From assembly GCF_001467695.1 (NCBI RefSeq), contig NZ_LNYE01000020.1:259470-323469 (forward strand): a DNA stretch of 64,000 nt, read 5' to 3'. The notes under the pieces are model-generated. The model ran no database searches, was not told where the DNA came from, and saw only the letters and a program-made list of their open reading frames with translations. Both the position numbers and the translations under genes were made by a program. Numbering within the stretch: position 1 is the first letter of the stretch; each line of letters starts with the position of its first letter. Of the stretch, positions 16,145 to 25,028 are shown in pieces. Source of the stretch: Legionella gratiana. Lineage in GTDB: Bacteria; Pseudomonadota; Gammaproteobacteria; Legionellales; Legionellaceae.

Positions 16145-17572
16145 ATGTCTCGATCACGAACTGAAATATTACAAGATATTGGAAGTGTTAAAGAATCCAC
16201 GGCACAAAGACGTGTAGGAAGAGTTTCCAAAAAGGCGCAATTATTAGAAGACAACAATCGAGAAACAAAAGAAATCTCTAGGGCGGTAATGAGACACCCT
16301 GACACTGAGGTGATACAACAGCTTGAATTTACTCGTCAAAGAATGGCTGAAGAGTTTGGCAATATGTCAGACGAAGCGCTTACATGGCTCTTGGGAGGAT
16401 CATCTGAAATGTCTAGAGGTGGTTTTCAAGACAGCTCAACAAAAACGGCAGCACAAAAATTTAGAGAATTCTTAGAGGCTGATCCAGGTACCATCCCTCC
16501 ACAAAGATTAATTACTGGAATTGAAACAATTGGAACAGCCATGGGCTATAGAGCAATTCATGCTTCCTGGGTAGAGCCGCCATTTACTCCTCAAACATCT
16601 GATCAACAAATGATGGATGACAAAATTCAAGAGATCATGAAAGATAAACTAACTAGGCCTATTGGAGATATTTATACTGCTCGTGGCAAAGATGATATTG
16701 CTAAAGAGCTCACTAAACCTACCCCCTCATACGAAGGTCATATAATTACAGGAGAGCAAGAAGATGTGTCCTCTGCGAGTGAAAATGAAGAAGAAGATCA
16801 ATTACCTAGAAAATCATTAGACTCAAGGAAGTTTAGAAGCGAAGTTCGTAAAGGTTTTCCCTCATGGATAGGTGCAGCTGTGGAAGGTGGAATAGAAATC
16901 AGGGGTCATACCTCAGGGACTTGTCCATTAACGCTGGCTGCAATTGATGGCTTATGTTCCTCTGGAAAAGGACCAAGAAGTACGTGGTTAGATGATAAAT
17001 CTAATTTTGAGTCACTTGCAGGAGCTCTCACTGTCGCTCCCTTTCAACGTGGTGATTATCATACTATTGCGGAAACAGCTGCGGGAGTCAACCACTATTT
17101 AGTTGAAAGAGCAATAAAAAAAGGAGAAGATATCGAGAATACTCCATTACAACCATACGACGCATTTAAGTATGGAATGTCCATGTTAGTAAAAGCATCT
17201 TCAAATGATAAGGCATTACAAACTGATAATTTATCAATACGAGAAGCAATTCAAGAGCAGTCAGAAGTAGTCATTTCTCGTACTAAGAAAATAGACTCGA
17301 AAATGAAAGAATATAACCCTCAAAAGCCACAAGAGTTTTATGAGGATGCCCCTAAAAAATCACGTTCCTTTAAGTCTAAACTAATAGAGGTCGTCGGCCA
17401 TAAAGAAAAGGACTATGAGGATGGTTATGAAGCAGATGTGGAAAAATCACATTCCTCTCGTTTTTCGGGTTTTAAAGAAAAACTGAAACAAACTTATAAA
17501 GAACGTGATAATAGTCATAAAGTAGATCTTGATGATGGATATGAAGCAGATAACGAAAGACATTCTTATTAG
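16145..17572 (+). CDS. Unrecognised 475-residue protein with C-terminal DGYEAD repeats, putative effector
   Basis: Soluble, highly charged protein without signal peptide or membrane helix. An N-terminal helical part (1-200) includes a Gly-rich LLGGSSEMSRGG segment. An acidic linker follows (about 205-225, ASENEEEDQ) and a central domain (about 230-330) with FPSWIGAAVEGGIEIRG and TCPLTLAAIDGLC. The C-terminus has two imperfect copies (about 404-439 and 440-475) of a module with a basic SRxF-KxKL helix ending in DGYEAD. The start is set by AGGAG 8 bases upstream, with TATAAT at 16099-16104. In L. pneumophila, Dot/Icm effector genes lie near lspDE as far as I recall, which makes effector status plausible, but I cannot assign a name. 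Confidence 0.55.
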   Translation: MSRSRTEILQDIGSVKESTAQRRVGRVSKKAQLLEDNNRETKEISRAVMRHPDTEVIQQLEFTRQRMAEEFGNMSDEALTWLLGGSSEMSRGGFQDSSTKTAAQKFREFLEADPGTIPPQRLITGIETIGTAMGYRAIHASWVEPPFTPQTSDQQMMDDKIQEIMKDKLTRPIGDIYTARGKDDIAKELTKPTPSYEGHIITGEQEDVSSASENEEEDQLPRKSLDSRKFRSEVRKGFPSWIGAAVEGGIEIRGHTSGTCPLTLAAIDGLCSSGKGPRSTWLDDKSNFESLAGALTVAPFQRGDYHTIAETAAGVNHYLVERAIKKGEDIENTPLQPYDAFKYGMSMLVKASSNDKALQTDNLSIREAIQEQSEVVISRTKKIDSKMKEYNPQKPQEFYEDAPKKSRSFKSKLIEVVGHKEKDYEDGYEADVEKSHSSRFSGFKEKLKQTYKERDNSHKVDLDDGYEADNERHSY

Positions 17573-17573
17573 A

Positions 17574-17609
17574 TTGTGCAGACTCTAATGTCTGCACAAC
17601 TTATTTTTG
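17574..17609 (+). terminator. Rho-independent terminator of the 16145-17572 gene
   Basis: TTGTGCAGAC (17574-17583) and GTCTGCACAA (17590-17599) form a perfect 10-bp stem with a 6-base loop. CTTATTTTT follows. It begins 2 bases after the stop codon and ends against the stop of the convergent ankyrin-type gene. Confidence 0.9.
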
Positions 17610-18128
17610 ATAATTCTTGCCAGTGAATGCTACCGAAGCAGAATTATAAGACTCTGTAGCTAAAATTTTATTGATTTTAGCTGAAAGTTTTGATCCTACA
17701 GCATCTTGATAATTAAGATAATTATTCCAACAATAATCCGTTAATTTTTGTAAAATTTGCTTATAATTGTCTTTTGATTCAGCTTTATCAACAATTAATT
17801 TAATACATCTGTAATCTCCTGATGATGGGTCAGAACGCCTATCTTTCAACAAAAGATCCACAGTATCTACATGACCATTATAACAAGCTTGTTGCAATCC
17901 AAAAGAATCAGTGATACTTGGCGAAAATGAATATTCTATGGCTTGGATAGAAGGAGATGTTGGATCTACTCTATTATCGTTTAAAAAAAGTTCTACTAAA
18001 TTACTGTAACCTAAACTACAAGCCTCCTGAAAAGCTTCATTTATTTCTTTATCTTCAAAGTAATTTTTTGATAATCTATTTTTAACTTCATTAAAGTTAT
18101 TAGAACGTACATAATCAATTAACTTCAT
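17601..18128 (-). CDS. Small ankyrin-repeat-type protein, putative effector
   Basis: 175 residues. Ankyrin-like units are visible at about 28-55 (INEAFQEACSLGYSNLVELFL) and 75-100 (FGLQQACYNGHVDTVDLLL), with the GH/GY-x-x-x-V-x-x-L-L pattern of the second helix. The C-terminal 65 residues are helical and unlike ankyrin. There is no signal peptide. AAGGA upstream supports the start. Small ankyrin proteins are common as Legionella effectors binding host proteins, but with two or so degenerate repeats the family call is moderate. It is convergent with the upstream plus-strand gene. Confidence 0.6.
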   Translation of the reverse strand: MKLIDYVRSNNFNEVKNRLSKNYFEDKEINEAFQEACSLGYSNLVELFLNDNRVDPTSPSIQAIEYSFSPSITDSFGLQQACYNGHVDTVDLLLKDRRSDPSSGDYRCIKLIVDKAESKDNYKQILQKLTDYCWNNYLNYQDAVGSKLSAKINKILATESYNSASVAFTGKNYQK

Positions 18129-18322
18129 AAAATTTCCTTTTATGTAGAAATGGAGAACAATTATAACATTGAAAAGATCAATTTGTAACTAATATGAGCA
18201 AATTATTGTCTATTTTAATGGGGCTCTGCATTTAAAAAAATAAAAATATTGGTCTTCTTAATCAACTCTAGTCTAGAATTTTTATTCTCTATCTAAAGAA
18301 CGTAATAAAAAAAGTTACCTAT

Positions 18323-18649
18323 TTAATCTACTGTAATAGAACAGTTATCTCCAAGAACTACCAAAGTTACAGTACTGTCTTTTGTTAAAGTCGTAGAACC
18401 ACAGATGATATCAGCACCAAAGGGAGTGTGTTTTCTATAACCAAATACATATTTCTTATTTGAAGGCCCTTTACCGGAATAAGACTTTCCTGCAGTACCC
18501 GATTTTTTTCCTTCCACAACAAAACCCAATGCAGCAGTCGTTTTTTCATTTGTTTTCACATGAACTCTAATAGTATCATTGGCAAAAATCTCAGTTGAAG
18601 AAAAGAAAATTGTAAGACTGCTTAATGTTATTAATGAACTCCTTATCAT
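18323..18649 (-). CDS. Small exported protein of unknown function
   Basis: 108 residues with a clear Sec signal peptide (hydrophobic core about 5-20, likely cut after FFSSTEIFA-N). The mature part of about 84 residues is beta-rich and has two Cys (ICGSTT... and DNCSITV) that could form a disulfide. A Lys/Gly/Ser-rich central loop (GKKSGTAGKSYSGKGP) is notable. AAGGAGA sits 7 bases before the ATG, so this is a strong translation start. Periplasmic or T2SS-secreted location is plausible. No family recognised. Confidence 0.6.
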   Translation of the reverse strand: MIRSSLITLSSLTIFFSSTEIFANDTIRVHVKTNEKTTAALGFVVEGKKSGTAGKSYSGKGPSNKKYVFGYRKHTPFGADIICGSTTLTKDSTVTLVVLGDNCSITVD

Positions 18650-18719
18650 AATAGCTCTCCTTATAATTATGATATTTTACTATAGCTCATTTTTTGCAAT
18701 GTAAATATTAAATACCATC

Positions 18720-18766
18720 AGTTCGACATAAAAAATCACTTTATTTTTATCTTAATGTCGTTTAGC
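18720..18766. repeat. Dispersed hairpin repeat copy, degenerate
   Basis: AGTTCGACATAAAAAATCACTT followed by TTATTTTTATCTTAATGTCG repeats the core of the 6101-6140 hairpin with substitutions in the right arm. It lies between divergent genes, upstream of both the exported protein and the cytochrome b561 gene. Confidence 0.5.
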
Positions 18767-18852
18767 TCTTAAATTTAAGCCCATTGGTAATTTTGATATG
18801 CAATTTTTAATTTCATTGATATAGTAAAAAAATCTAATCCATGGAGCATTTA

Positions 18853-19413
18853 GTGATAAAGAATACATTAAAAAGTTTTGGTACTATGACCAAACTAGTG
18901 CATTGGCTGATTTTCATTCTGATTACTTTTCAATTTTACTTAATATGGATTAGTGTTCCTAACGATCCTTCTAGGCAAGCATTCTATATAATGCTCCATA
19001 AGTCCATTGGTATTACTGTTCTGCTGCTCGGTTTATACTTTATAATATGGCATATAATCACTACAAAACCCCTACCTCCAGAAACTCAACCTTATTGGCA
19101 ACACATAACAGCTAAGATAGTTCATTATCTACTTTTTATTCTTTTAATCGCCATGCCAATCGTAGGTTATTTATTAGTATGTGCTAATGGTAAAACGGTG
19201 AATTTTTTTGGTTGGTTTAATATTCCCTCTCTCATTTCTCAAAATAAACATCTTGGTGATATCATGTTTTCTATCCATCAAAAACTTGGTTATTTAATAA
19301 TAGCTTTGGTTGGCGTCCATGTTTTTGCTGCTTTCTATCATCAATTCATCATAAAAGACAATGTACTAAGACGTATTCTTCCATTCAACTCAAGAGATCA
19401 GAGGAAAGAATAG
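18853..19413 (+). CDS. Cytochrome b561-family membrane protein
   Basis: A four-helix inner-membrane di-haem b-type cytochrome that moves electrons, typically from ubiquinol. The helices fall near residues 17-37, 47-68, 87-110 and 144-164. Candidate haem-ligand His residues are in KLVHWLIF, MLHKSIG, IVHYLL and VGVHVFA. The usual length for this branch is about 180. I prefer the GTG at 18853 because GGAG (18843-18846) lies 6 bases before it. The in-frame ATG at 18841 has no Shine-Dalgarno of its own, but would add only four residues. Downstream lie two repeat hairpins. Confidence 0.85.
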   Translation: MIKNTLKSFGTMTKLVHWLIFILITFQFYLIWISVPNDPSRQAFYIMLHKSIGITVLLLGLYFIIWHIITTKPLPPETQPYWQHITAKIVHYLLFILLIAMPIVGYLLVCANGKTVNFFGWFNIPSLISQNKHLGDIMFSIHQKLGYLIIALVGVHVFAAFYHQFIIKDNVLRRILPFNSRDQRKE

Positions 19414-19510
19414 CTTAATAGCGTATTTACGAATATCATCGAGTTATATAGTTTAAATAAAAAGAAAAATTGAAGTTCCAGATAACATCAAATAACAAAT
19501 TTGCTTATTA

Positions 19511-19655
19511 ACGTAAGTTCGACATAAAGGCATAGAAATACCTTTTATGTCACTAAACGAACGTCATCCTGTACAGACATGCTGAGCAGTATGATCTAGT
19601 CTTAAATAAAAACAATTCGATATAAAAAATCACTGTATTTCTTATATTGAACTGA
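19511..19655. repeat. Paired hairpin repeats between convergent genes
   Basis: Two hairpins lie in tandem. One is GACATAAAGG...CCTTTTATGTC (about 19520-19551), beside an ACGTAAGTTC edge. The other, AATTCGATATAAAAAATCACTG...TATTTCTTATATTGAACTGACGTT (about 19614-19659), is the family core seen at 6101-6140. They separate the convergent cytochrome b561 and ppiD genes and may act as terminators for both. Confidence 0.6.
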
Positions 19656-19670
19656 CGTTTATTAATAAAC

Positions 19671-21548
19671 TTAATGCCTCACAATTTTGGCATAATTCAT
19701 TAAACTTTTTACATACAAGTCATAATCCATCATTCCATAGCTTGCTTCAATCTGTTGAATCAAACTATCTTGCTGCTCACCATCTAAATCACTCAACTTT
19801 CCATCATTAATGTGTTTTAGTTTTACTATTGCATAATCGCCATTAGGTAAAACAAAACCCTCTCTACTTTCTGGTCGCAACAAATTAAATGCTTTATCGT
19901 TTATTTCCACATCTTCTTTATCATTATCTCTAGTTGCCTTTACCACAGATTTCCAGGCTAGGTGATTCGAATTAATGAGATCATGCTGCTGCTTATCTTC
20001 AACCGGATTTAATAAATTCATTCCAATTTCTTTAGCTTTAGATTCAGCAACTTTTTTCACTAGAATTTTATTAATTTGATCTTGCACTGCTTCTAAATCC
20101 TGTTCCTTTTCAGCCCAGTGCTGATTAACTCTTATTACTACAACTGAATCATTATCAAGCTGTATTGGGTCGCTATTATTTCCTAAATCAAGAACATCAT
20201 GGCTAAACGCAGAATTAATTACTTGCTTATTTTTTGTAATATTATCATCTTTATTGCCCTCTCTAGAAAAAGGTTGAGTCCTTTCTATTTTTAATTTCAA
20301 AGCATCTGCAACAGGTTTCAGTGAATCTGGAGATTGATAGCTTAAATCAGATAATTGCTCCATGGCTTGTGTATATTGAGTCTGAGCCATTTCCACAATT
20401 AACTGCTCTTTAATTGAAGCCTCCACCTCAGATAACTGTTTCGTTGAAACGGGTTTGTAGTCAATTAATTTAAAAATCTCATATCCATGTTTCGTCTTTT
20501 CAGGAGGTAAAATTTGTCCTGGTGTAGTTAAGTTAGATAAGAATCTACTGTATTCATTTTGTCCTGCTGTAATCCATGGAAGGACACCATTATCTGCGAT
20601 AGAAAGTTTATCATCTGACAATTTTGAAACCAGCTGGTCAAATTGTTTTGGATCCTTCTGTAAAAGATCATAGGCAGAGTTTGCTTTATTTTGAATTTTT
20701 TCTAATTCATCTTTATTTGCATCTGGCGAAACAGCAAATAGAATATGAGCAACTTGCCATTGTGCTGGAGATAAATAATTATTTTGATTTTCATCATAAT
20801 AACGTTTCACGTCATCATCAGACACTTTAACTTGATCTTTAATAGCGCGTACAGATAAAGTGACATACTCCAAACTGACTTTTTCGGGTGTCATAAATTC
20901 ATTTTTATGCTTTTTATAATAATCAGCGATAGCCTCTTGAGAAACGTGCACATCTTTTTCAAAGTGAGATACAGGGACAATTAAATAGTCGTAATCTCTG
21001 CTTTGCATATACAAACTCACAAAGCGGTCAATTTCATTGGGTAAAGCAAAAGAATTTCCCATAAATGCAAACCGTTGTTGATTCAGAAGCATTCCTTGTT
21101 TTACTTCATTTTGAAAACTTGATTGCGTAAATAATGCTGCATTTAACGCTTGTTGATATTTTTGAGCTGAAAAATGTCCATCTTCTTGAAATTGCGGGAT
21201 ATTCAAGATTGCTGCATTTGCTTGCTCTGCACTCACATTAAAACCATTTCTACGAGCCGCTTGTACGAGAACTTCATTAGTAATCATTTGATCTAAAACT
21301 TGGTTTTGTAATTTTTTCTCATCTGCAGCAGTCATTTGTGACATATCTTGCATCGCACGAGCACGTCTGTAATTAGTATCAAATGCTTGTAAGGTAAGCG
21401 GTTGCTCATTAACTATAACTTTGGCGTTTGTTGTTTGGCGTGATTGCAAATAGTAATCCACACCAAAAAGTGTAAACGTAATACCGATTAAGATGACTAC
21501 CAACCAAGCTACAACACCCTGTATACGTTCATTTAACTTTTGCAACAT
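19671..21548 (-). CDS. ppiD: Peptidyl-prolyl cis-trans isomerase PpiD
   Basis: Inner-membrane-anchored periplasmic foldase that works beside the Sec translocon. 625 residues, normal for the family. One N-terminal transmembrane helix (about 12-31, VVAWLVVILIGITFTLFG) is followed by a SurA-N-like chaperone region (about 35-200), a parvulin domain (about 260-360, QWQVAHILFAV ... LSDDKLSIADNG) and a C-terminal region with a second degenerate rotamase-like part. It sits last in the tig-clpP-clpX-lon-hupB series, as in many gammaproteobacteria, but the tRNA-Asp terminator separates it, so it should have its own promoter. Confidence 0.95.
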   Translation of the reverse strand: MLQKLNERIQGVVAWLVVILIGITFTLFGVDYYLQSRQTTNAKVIVNEQPLTLQAFDTNYRRARAMQDMSQMTAADEKKLQNQVLDQMITNEVLVQAARRNGFNVSAEQANAAILNIPQFQEDGHFSAQKYQQALNAALFTQSSFQNEVKQGMLLNQQRFAFMGNSFALPNEIDRFVSLYMQSRDYDYLIVPVSHFEKDVHVSQEAIADYYKKHKNEFMTPEKVSLEYVTLSVRAIKDQVKVSDDDVKRYYDENQNNYLSPAQWQVAHILFAVSPDANKDELEKIQNKANSAYDLLQKDPKQFDQLVSKLSDDKLSIADNGVLPWITAGQNEYSRFLSNLTTPGQILPPEKTKHGYEIFKLIDYKPVSTKQLSEVEASIKEQLIVEMAQTQYTQAMEQLSDLSYQSPDSLKPVADALKLKIERTQPFSREGNKDDNITKNKQVINSAFSHDVLDLGNNSDPIQLDNDSVVVIRVNQHWAEKEQDLEAVQDQINKILVKKVAESKAKEIGMNLLNPVEDKQQHDLINSNHLAWKSVVKATRDNDKEDVEINDKAFNLLRPESREGFVLPNGDYAIVKLKHINDGKLSDLDGEQQDSLIQQIEASYGMMDYDLYVKSLMNYAKIVRH

Positions 21549-21815
21549 ATCCGATGATCCATTTTATATTAATAAAACTGTGAATTTTTGAGGCTGATTA
21601 TATCTCAATAGGATAAAGAAAAAAACAAAAACCAACACTCCGTTGTTGTAAGAAGTTCATTTTACTTAACTTGATTTCCAATATTGATCAAAAATAAAAA
21701 CAGAACCTGGTTAAAAAAAGGCTCTCCATCAATCATGATAAAAAGTAAAATGACAAATTTTTGTTCTTGATGATGACCGTAGGAATAAACAAATTATTGA
21801 ATTTTATTTAAAAAA
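21549..21815. other. Intergenic region upstream of ppiD
   Basis: About 270 bases of AT-rich sequence between the ppiD start and the tRNA-Asp terminator. It must hold the ppiD promoter, but I see no element strong enough to call. No further gene was found. Confidence 0.4.
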
Positions 21816-21835
21816 AACGCGTCTTTCGACGCGTT
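21808..21835 (-). terminator. Rho-independent terminator after tRNA-Asp
   Basis: Read on the minus strand: AACGCGTC, a GAAA tetraloop, GACGCGTT, then a run of T. The perfect 8-bp GC-rich stem begins 5 bases past the tRNA 3' end and ends the hupB-tRNA-Val-tRNA-Asp transcript. Confidence 0.95.
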
Positions 21836-21839
21836 AATC

Positions 21840-21916
21840 TGGCGGAGTGGACGGGGCTCGAACCCGCGACCCCCGGCGTGACAGGCCGGTATTCTAACCA
21901 ACTGAACTACCACTCC
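21840..21916 (-). tRNA. tRNA-Asp (GTC)
   Basis: 77 nt with encoded CCA. The anticodon loop CTGTCAC gives anticodon GTC. The acceptor stem is GGAGTGG/CCACTCC, and the T-loop is GGTTCGAGCCC. It lies 6 bases downstream of tRNA-Val and is followed by a terminator. Confidence 0.97.
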
Positions 21917-21922
21917 ATTTCT

Positions 21923-21998
21923 TGGTGGGTGCTGTAGGGATCGAACCTACGACCCTCGCCTTGTAAGGGCGATGCTCTCCCAGCTGAGCTAAGCACCC
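21923..21998 (-). tRNA. tRNA-Val (TAC)
   Basis: 76 nt with encoded CCA. The acceptor stem is GGGTGCT/AGCACCC, the loop CTTACAA gives anticodon TAC, and the T-arm contains GGTTCGATCCC. It starts 7 bases after the hupB stop, so it is probably processed from the hupB mRNA. Confidence 0.97.
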
Positions 21999-22005
21999 TG
22001 AAATC

Positions 22006-22284
22006 TTAAGCTTCTTGGACTGCTTCTTTCAGGTTTTTACCCGCTTTAAACTTGGCTACTCGTGACGCTTTAATTTGTATAACTTTTCCAGTTTGTGGAT
22101 TTCGACCGGTACGTGCTGAACGGTTACCTGTTGAGAAAGATCCGAAACCAGGTATTACTACTTGATCACCACTTTTTAACGCATCAGTAATAGTACTAGT
22201 AAAGGTTTCCAGCACTCTACTTGCATCAGCTTTGGTTAAACCAGAACCACTTGCTATAGCATCAACTAATTCGCTCTTATTCAT
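22006..22284 (-). CDS. hupB: DNA-binding protein HU-beta
   Basis: 92-residue nucleoid protein that bends DNA as a dimer. It has the full HU pattern: MNKSELVDAIA start, the GDQVVIPGFGSFSTGNRSAR beta-arm entry, the RTGRNPQTGK arm with its intercalating Pro, and a basic C-terminal helix (FKAGKNLKEAV). It lies downstream of lon, as in many gammaproteobacteria, which supports the beta subtype. A GC-rich hairpin at 22375-22393 separates it from lon, and two tRNA genes follow within 7 bases. Confidence 0.97.
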   Translation of the reverse strand: MNKSELVDAIASGSGLTKADASRVLETFTSTITDALKSGDQVVIPGFGSFSTGNRSARTGRNPQTGKVIQIKASRVAKFKAGKNLKEAVQEA

Positions 22285-22374
22285 TGCTTCCCCTATACAG
22301 TTAATCTTCCATACTTCTAAGCTAATTTAACTTTAATAATCAAATTAACCGGTCAAGTAGTTACATCCTTGCAG

Positions 22375-22393
22375 AGCCCGCTATCGGCGGGCT
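22375..22393 (-). terminator. Hairpin between lon and hupB
   Basis: AGCCCGC and GCGGGCT form a 7-bp GC stem with a 5-base loop, about 20 bases past the lon stop. No T-run follows on the minus strand, so it may be a partial terminator or an mRNA 3'-end stabiliser rather than a full terminator. Confidence 0.5.
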
Positions 22394-22415
22394 ACGAAAC
22401 GAACTATACCCTGTA

Positions 22416-24857
22416 TTAATGGGTATGTAAATCATTATTTTTAATTTTTTTTGATCGCTTACTCACTACTTTGCCAGATTGTTCATTTGTTGCCTTTTCT
22501 ACCCAAGGACTACGTTGTAAAGCGAGTTCTAGCACTTGCTCAATAGTCTTAACAGGATGAATAGTTAGCTTGCGTAGCACATTATCGGGTATCTCTTCTA
22601 AGTCCTTAACATTCTCTTCGGGAATAATGACATGTTTAATTCCACCACGATGAGCTGCTAATAACTTTTCTTTAAGGCCACCAATAGGTAACACTTGCCC
22701 TCTTAGCGTAATTTCACCTGTCATGGCAACATCAGCCTTAACAGGGATTTGTGTTACTACAGAAACTAAAACAGTACACATACCAATACCTGCGCTTGGC
22801 CCATCTTTAGGAGTAGCACCCTCTGGAACATGAACATGGAAATCGTTTTTATCGTAAAAATCATCTGCTAAACCAAATTTTTTAGCTCGACTTCGAACCA
22901 CAGTCATAGCAGCATGAATAGACTCTTGCATCACCTCACCCAGTTGACCTGTATGCGTTACTTTGCCTTTACCTGGCATCATTGAGGCTTCAATAGTAAG
23001 CAATTCCCCACCAACACTTGTCCAAGCTAATCCTGTAACCTGACCAACTTGATCAAATTGTTCCGCTAAACCATACCTAAATTTTTTCACACCAAGATAT
23101 TTTTCAATATTGTTGAGTGATACAGCCATTTTCTTGACTTTTTTATTGGATAAAATTTCTTTTACGACTTTTCGGCAGACACTAGCAATATCTCGTTCCA
23201 AATTCCTTACACCTGCTTCACGCGTATAATGACGAATAATTTCTCGAATAGCTCCTTCACTGATATGAATTTCATCATTATTTAAACCATTTAAGACAAT
23301 TTGTTTGGGTACTAGATATTTTTCAGCAATACTTACTTTTTCATCTTCGGTATACCCTGCAAGACGAATTACCTCCATCCTATCTAATAATGGCGCTGGT
23401 ATTTCCAGAGAGTTAGCTGTGGCAATAAACATCACATCACTTAAATCATAATCAACTTCAAGATAATGATCGTTAAACGTATGATTTTGTTCTGGATCCA
23501 ATACCTCTAATAATGCTGCCGCCGGATCGCCACGGAAATCCATAGCCATCTTATCCACCTCATCCAACATGATTAATGGATTTTTTACACCTGCTTTACA
23601 GAGTTTCTGGATAATTTTACCTGGCATAGATCCAATATAGGTTCTTCTATGACCCCGAATCTCTGCTTCATCTCGAACACCACCTAAAGCAATACGTATA
23701 AATGTTCGTCCTGTAGCATTAGCAATTGATTGTCCTAATGAAGTTTTCCCCACCCCTGGAGGCCCAACAAGACATAATATTGGTCCTTTTAGGCGTTTTA
23801 CCCGTTGTTGAACAGCAAGATATTCAATAATACGTTTTTTAACTTGTTCTAATCCGTAATGTTCTTTATCTAATAATTTTTCTGCTTTTAATAAATCAAA
23901 TTGTATTTTTGTTCTTTTCTTCCACGGAACATCAAGCATCCAATCAAGATAATTACGAATAACCGTAGCTTCAGCAGACATAGGTGACATCATTTTTAGT
24001 TTATGGAGTTCGGCGAGCGATTTCTCTTTTGCTTCTTTAGGCATACCTGCTTTATTAATTGATTTTTCTAGTTGTTCAATTTCATTGCCTTCTTCGCCTA
24101 ACTCACCTAATTCCTTTTGAATAGCCTTCATTTGCTCGTTGAGATAATACTCACGTTGACTTTTTTCCATTTGACGCTTCACTCGACCTCGCACACGCTT
24201 CTCTACATGTAATAGGTCTATTTCATTCTCAATTGCAGACATTAAGCGTTCAAGACGAGTTCCCACATCTAAAGTTTCTAATAGCTCTTGTTTATCATCA
24301 ATTTTTAAAGTGAGATGAGCCGCAATAGTATCGGCTAAGCGCCCCGGCTCTTCAATGCCCGCTAAGGGGGATAAAACCTCAGGGGGAATTTTTTTATTAA
24401 GTTTAATATATTGCTCAAATTGTGACATGAGAGAGCGCATTAAAATGCTGATATCCGGTTCAGGCATGAGTGCATTTTCGTCCTCCATCACCTCAAGCTC
24501 CGCTTCTAAATACCCTTTCAACTGGTGGTATTCTTTAGCTTTAGCACGTTTTTCTCCTTCAACTAAAACCTTCACCGTACCATCTGGTAATTTTAATAAC
24601 TGAAGTACACTTGATAATGTACCTACATGGAAAATATCCGCCTCGCCAGGATCATCATTTGATGATTTTTTCTGTGCTACTAAAAAAATTTGTTTATTAT
24701 CGACCATAGCCGCTTCTAAGGCTTTGATTGATTTTCCTCGACCAACAAAAAGAGGAATGACCATATGAGGGTAAACCACTACGTCTCTTAATGGTAATAC
24801 TGGTATATTGGACATTCTTTCAGTCTCAATCGAATTCTCTTTATTTTCAATGGACAT
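22416..24857 (-). CDS. lon: ATP-dependent Lon protease
   Basis: Soluble homohexameric AAA+ serine protease that degrades misfolded and regulatory proteins. 813 residues. N-terminal substrate-binding LAN domain (about 17-210, [14 protein letters not shown]), helical linker, AAA+ module with Walker A GPPGVGKT (365-372), Walker B ([11 protein letters not shown]), and the C-terminal protease domain. The catalytic Ser688 lies in GPSAGIGM and the dyad Lys about 43 residues later. The start has AAGGG 7 bases upstream. It follows clpX across a short gap with a weak hairpin. Confidence 0.98.
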   Translation of the reverse strand: MSIENKENSIETERMSNIPVLPLRDVVVYPHMVIPLFVGRGKSIKALEAAMVDNKQIFLVAQKKSSNDDPGEADIFHVGTLSSVLQLLKLPDGTVKVLVEGEKRAKAKEYHQLKGYLEAELEVMEDENALMPEPDISILMRSLMSQFEQYIKLNKKIPPEVLSPLAGIEEPGRLADTIAAHLTLKIDDKQELLETLDVGTRLERLMSAIENEIDLLHVEKRVRGRVKRQMEKSQREYYLNEQMKAIQKELGELGEEGNEIEQLEKSINKAGMPKEAKEKSLAELHKLKMMSPMSAEATVIRNYLDWMLDVPWKKRTKIQFDLLKAEKLLDKEHYGLEQVKKRIIEYLAVQQRVKRLKGPILCLVGPPGVGKTSLGQSIANATGRTFIRIALGGVRDEAEIRGHRRTYIGSMPGKIIQKLCKAGVKNPLIMLDEVDKMAMDFRGDPAAALLEVLDPEQNHTFNDHYLEVDYDLSDVMFIATANSLEIPAPLLDRMEVIRLAGYTEDEKVSIAEKYLVPKQIVLNGLNNDEIHISEGAIREIIRHYTREAGVRNLERDIASVCRKVVKEILSNKKVKKMAVSLNNIEKYLGVKKFRYGLAEQFDQVGQVTGLAWTSVGGELLTIEASMMPGKGKVTHTGQLGEVMQESIHAAMTVVRSRAKKFGLADDFYDKNDFHVHVPEGATPKDGPSAGIGMCTVLVSVVTQIPVKADVAMTGEITLRGQVLPIGGLKEKLLAAHRGGIKHVIIPEENVKDLEEIPDNVLRKLTIHPVKTIEQVLELALQRSPWVEKATNEQSGKVVSKRSKKIKNNDLHTH

Positions 24858-24985
24858 AATGAACCCTTATTTAAACAGAAAACTTAAAATTAATATTCAT
24901 GACTACTAACTTATAATTTAAAAGGAAGGGAGTGTTATTGCAAGAAATCAACGCTTTATAATTAAGGAAATCCCTTATAAGAACT

Positions 24986-25012
24986 TCTCTCCCATACTAT
25001 GTACGGGAGAGA
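24986..25012 (-). terminator. Hairpin downstream of clpX
   Basis: TCTCTCCC (24986-24993) pairs with GGGAGAGA (25005-25012), an 8-bp stem with an 11-base loop, about 15 bases after the clpX stop. Only a weak T-rich tail follows on the minus strand, so read-through into lon is likely. Confidence 0.5.
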
Positions 25013-25028
25013 TACAGAGCAGAAAATC

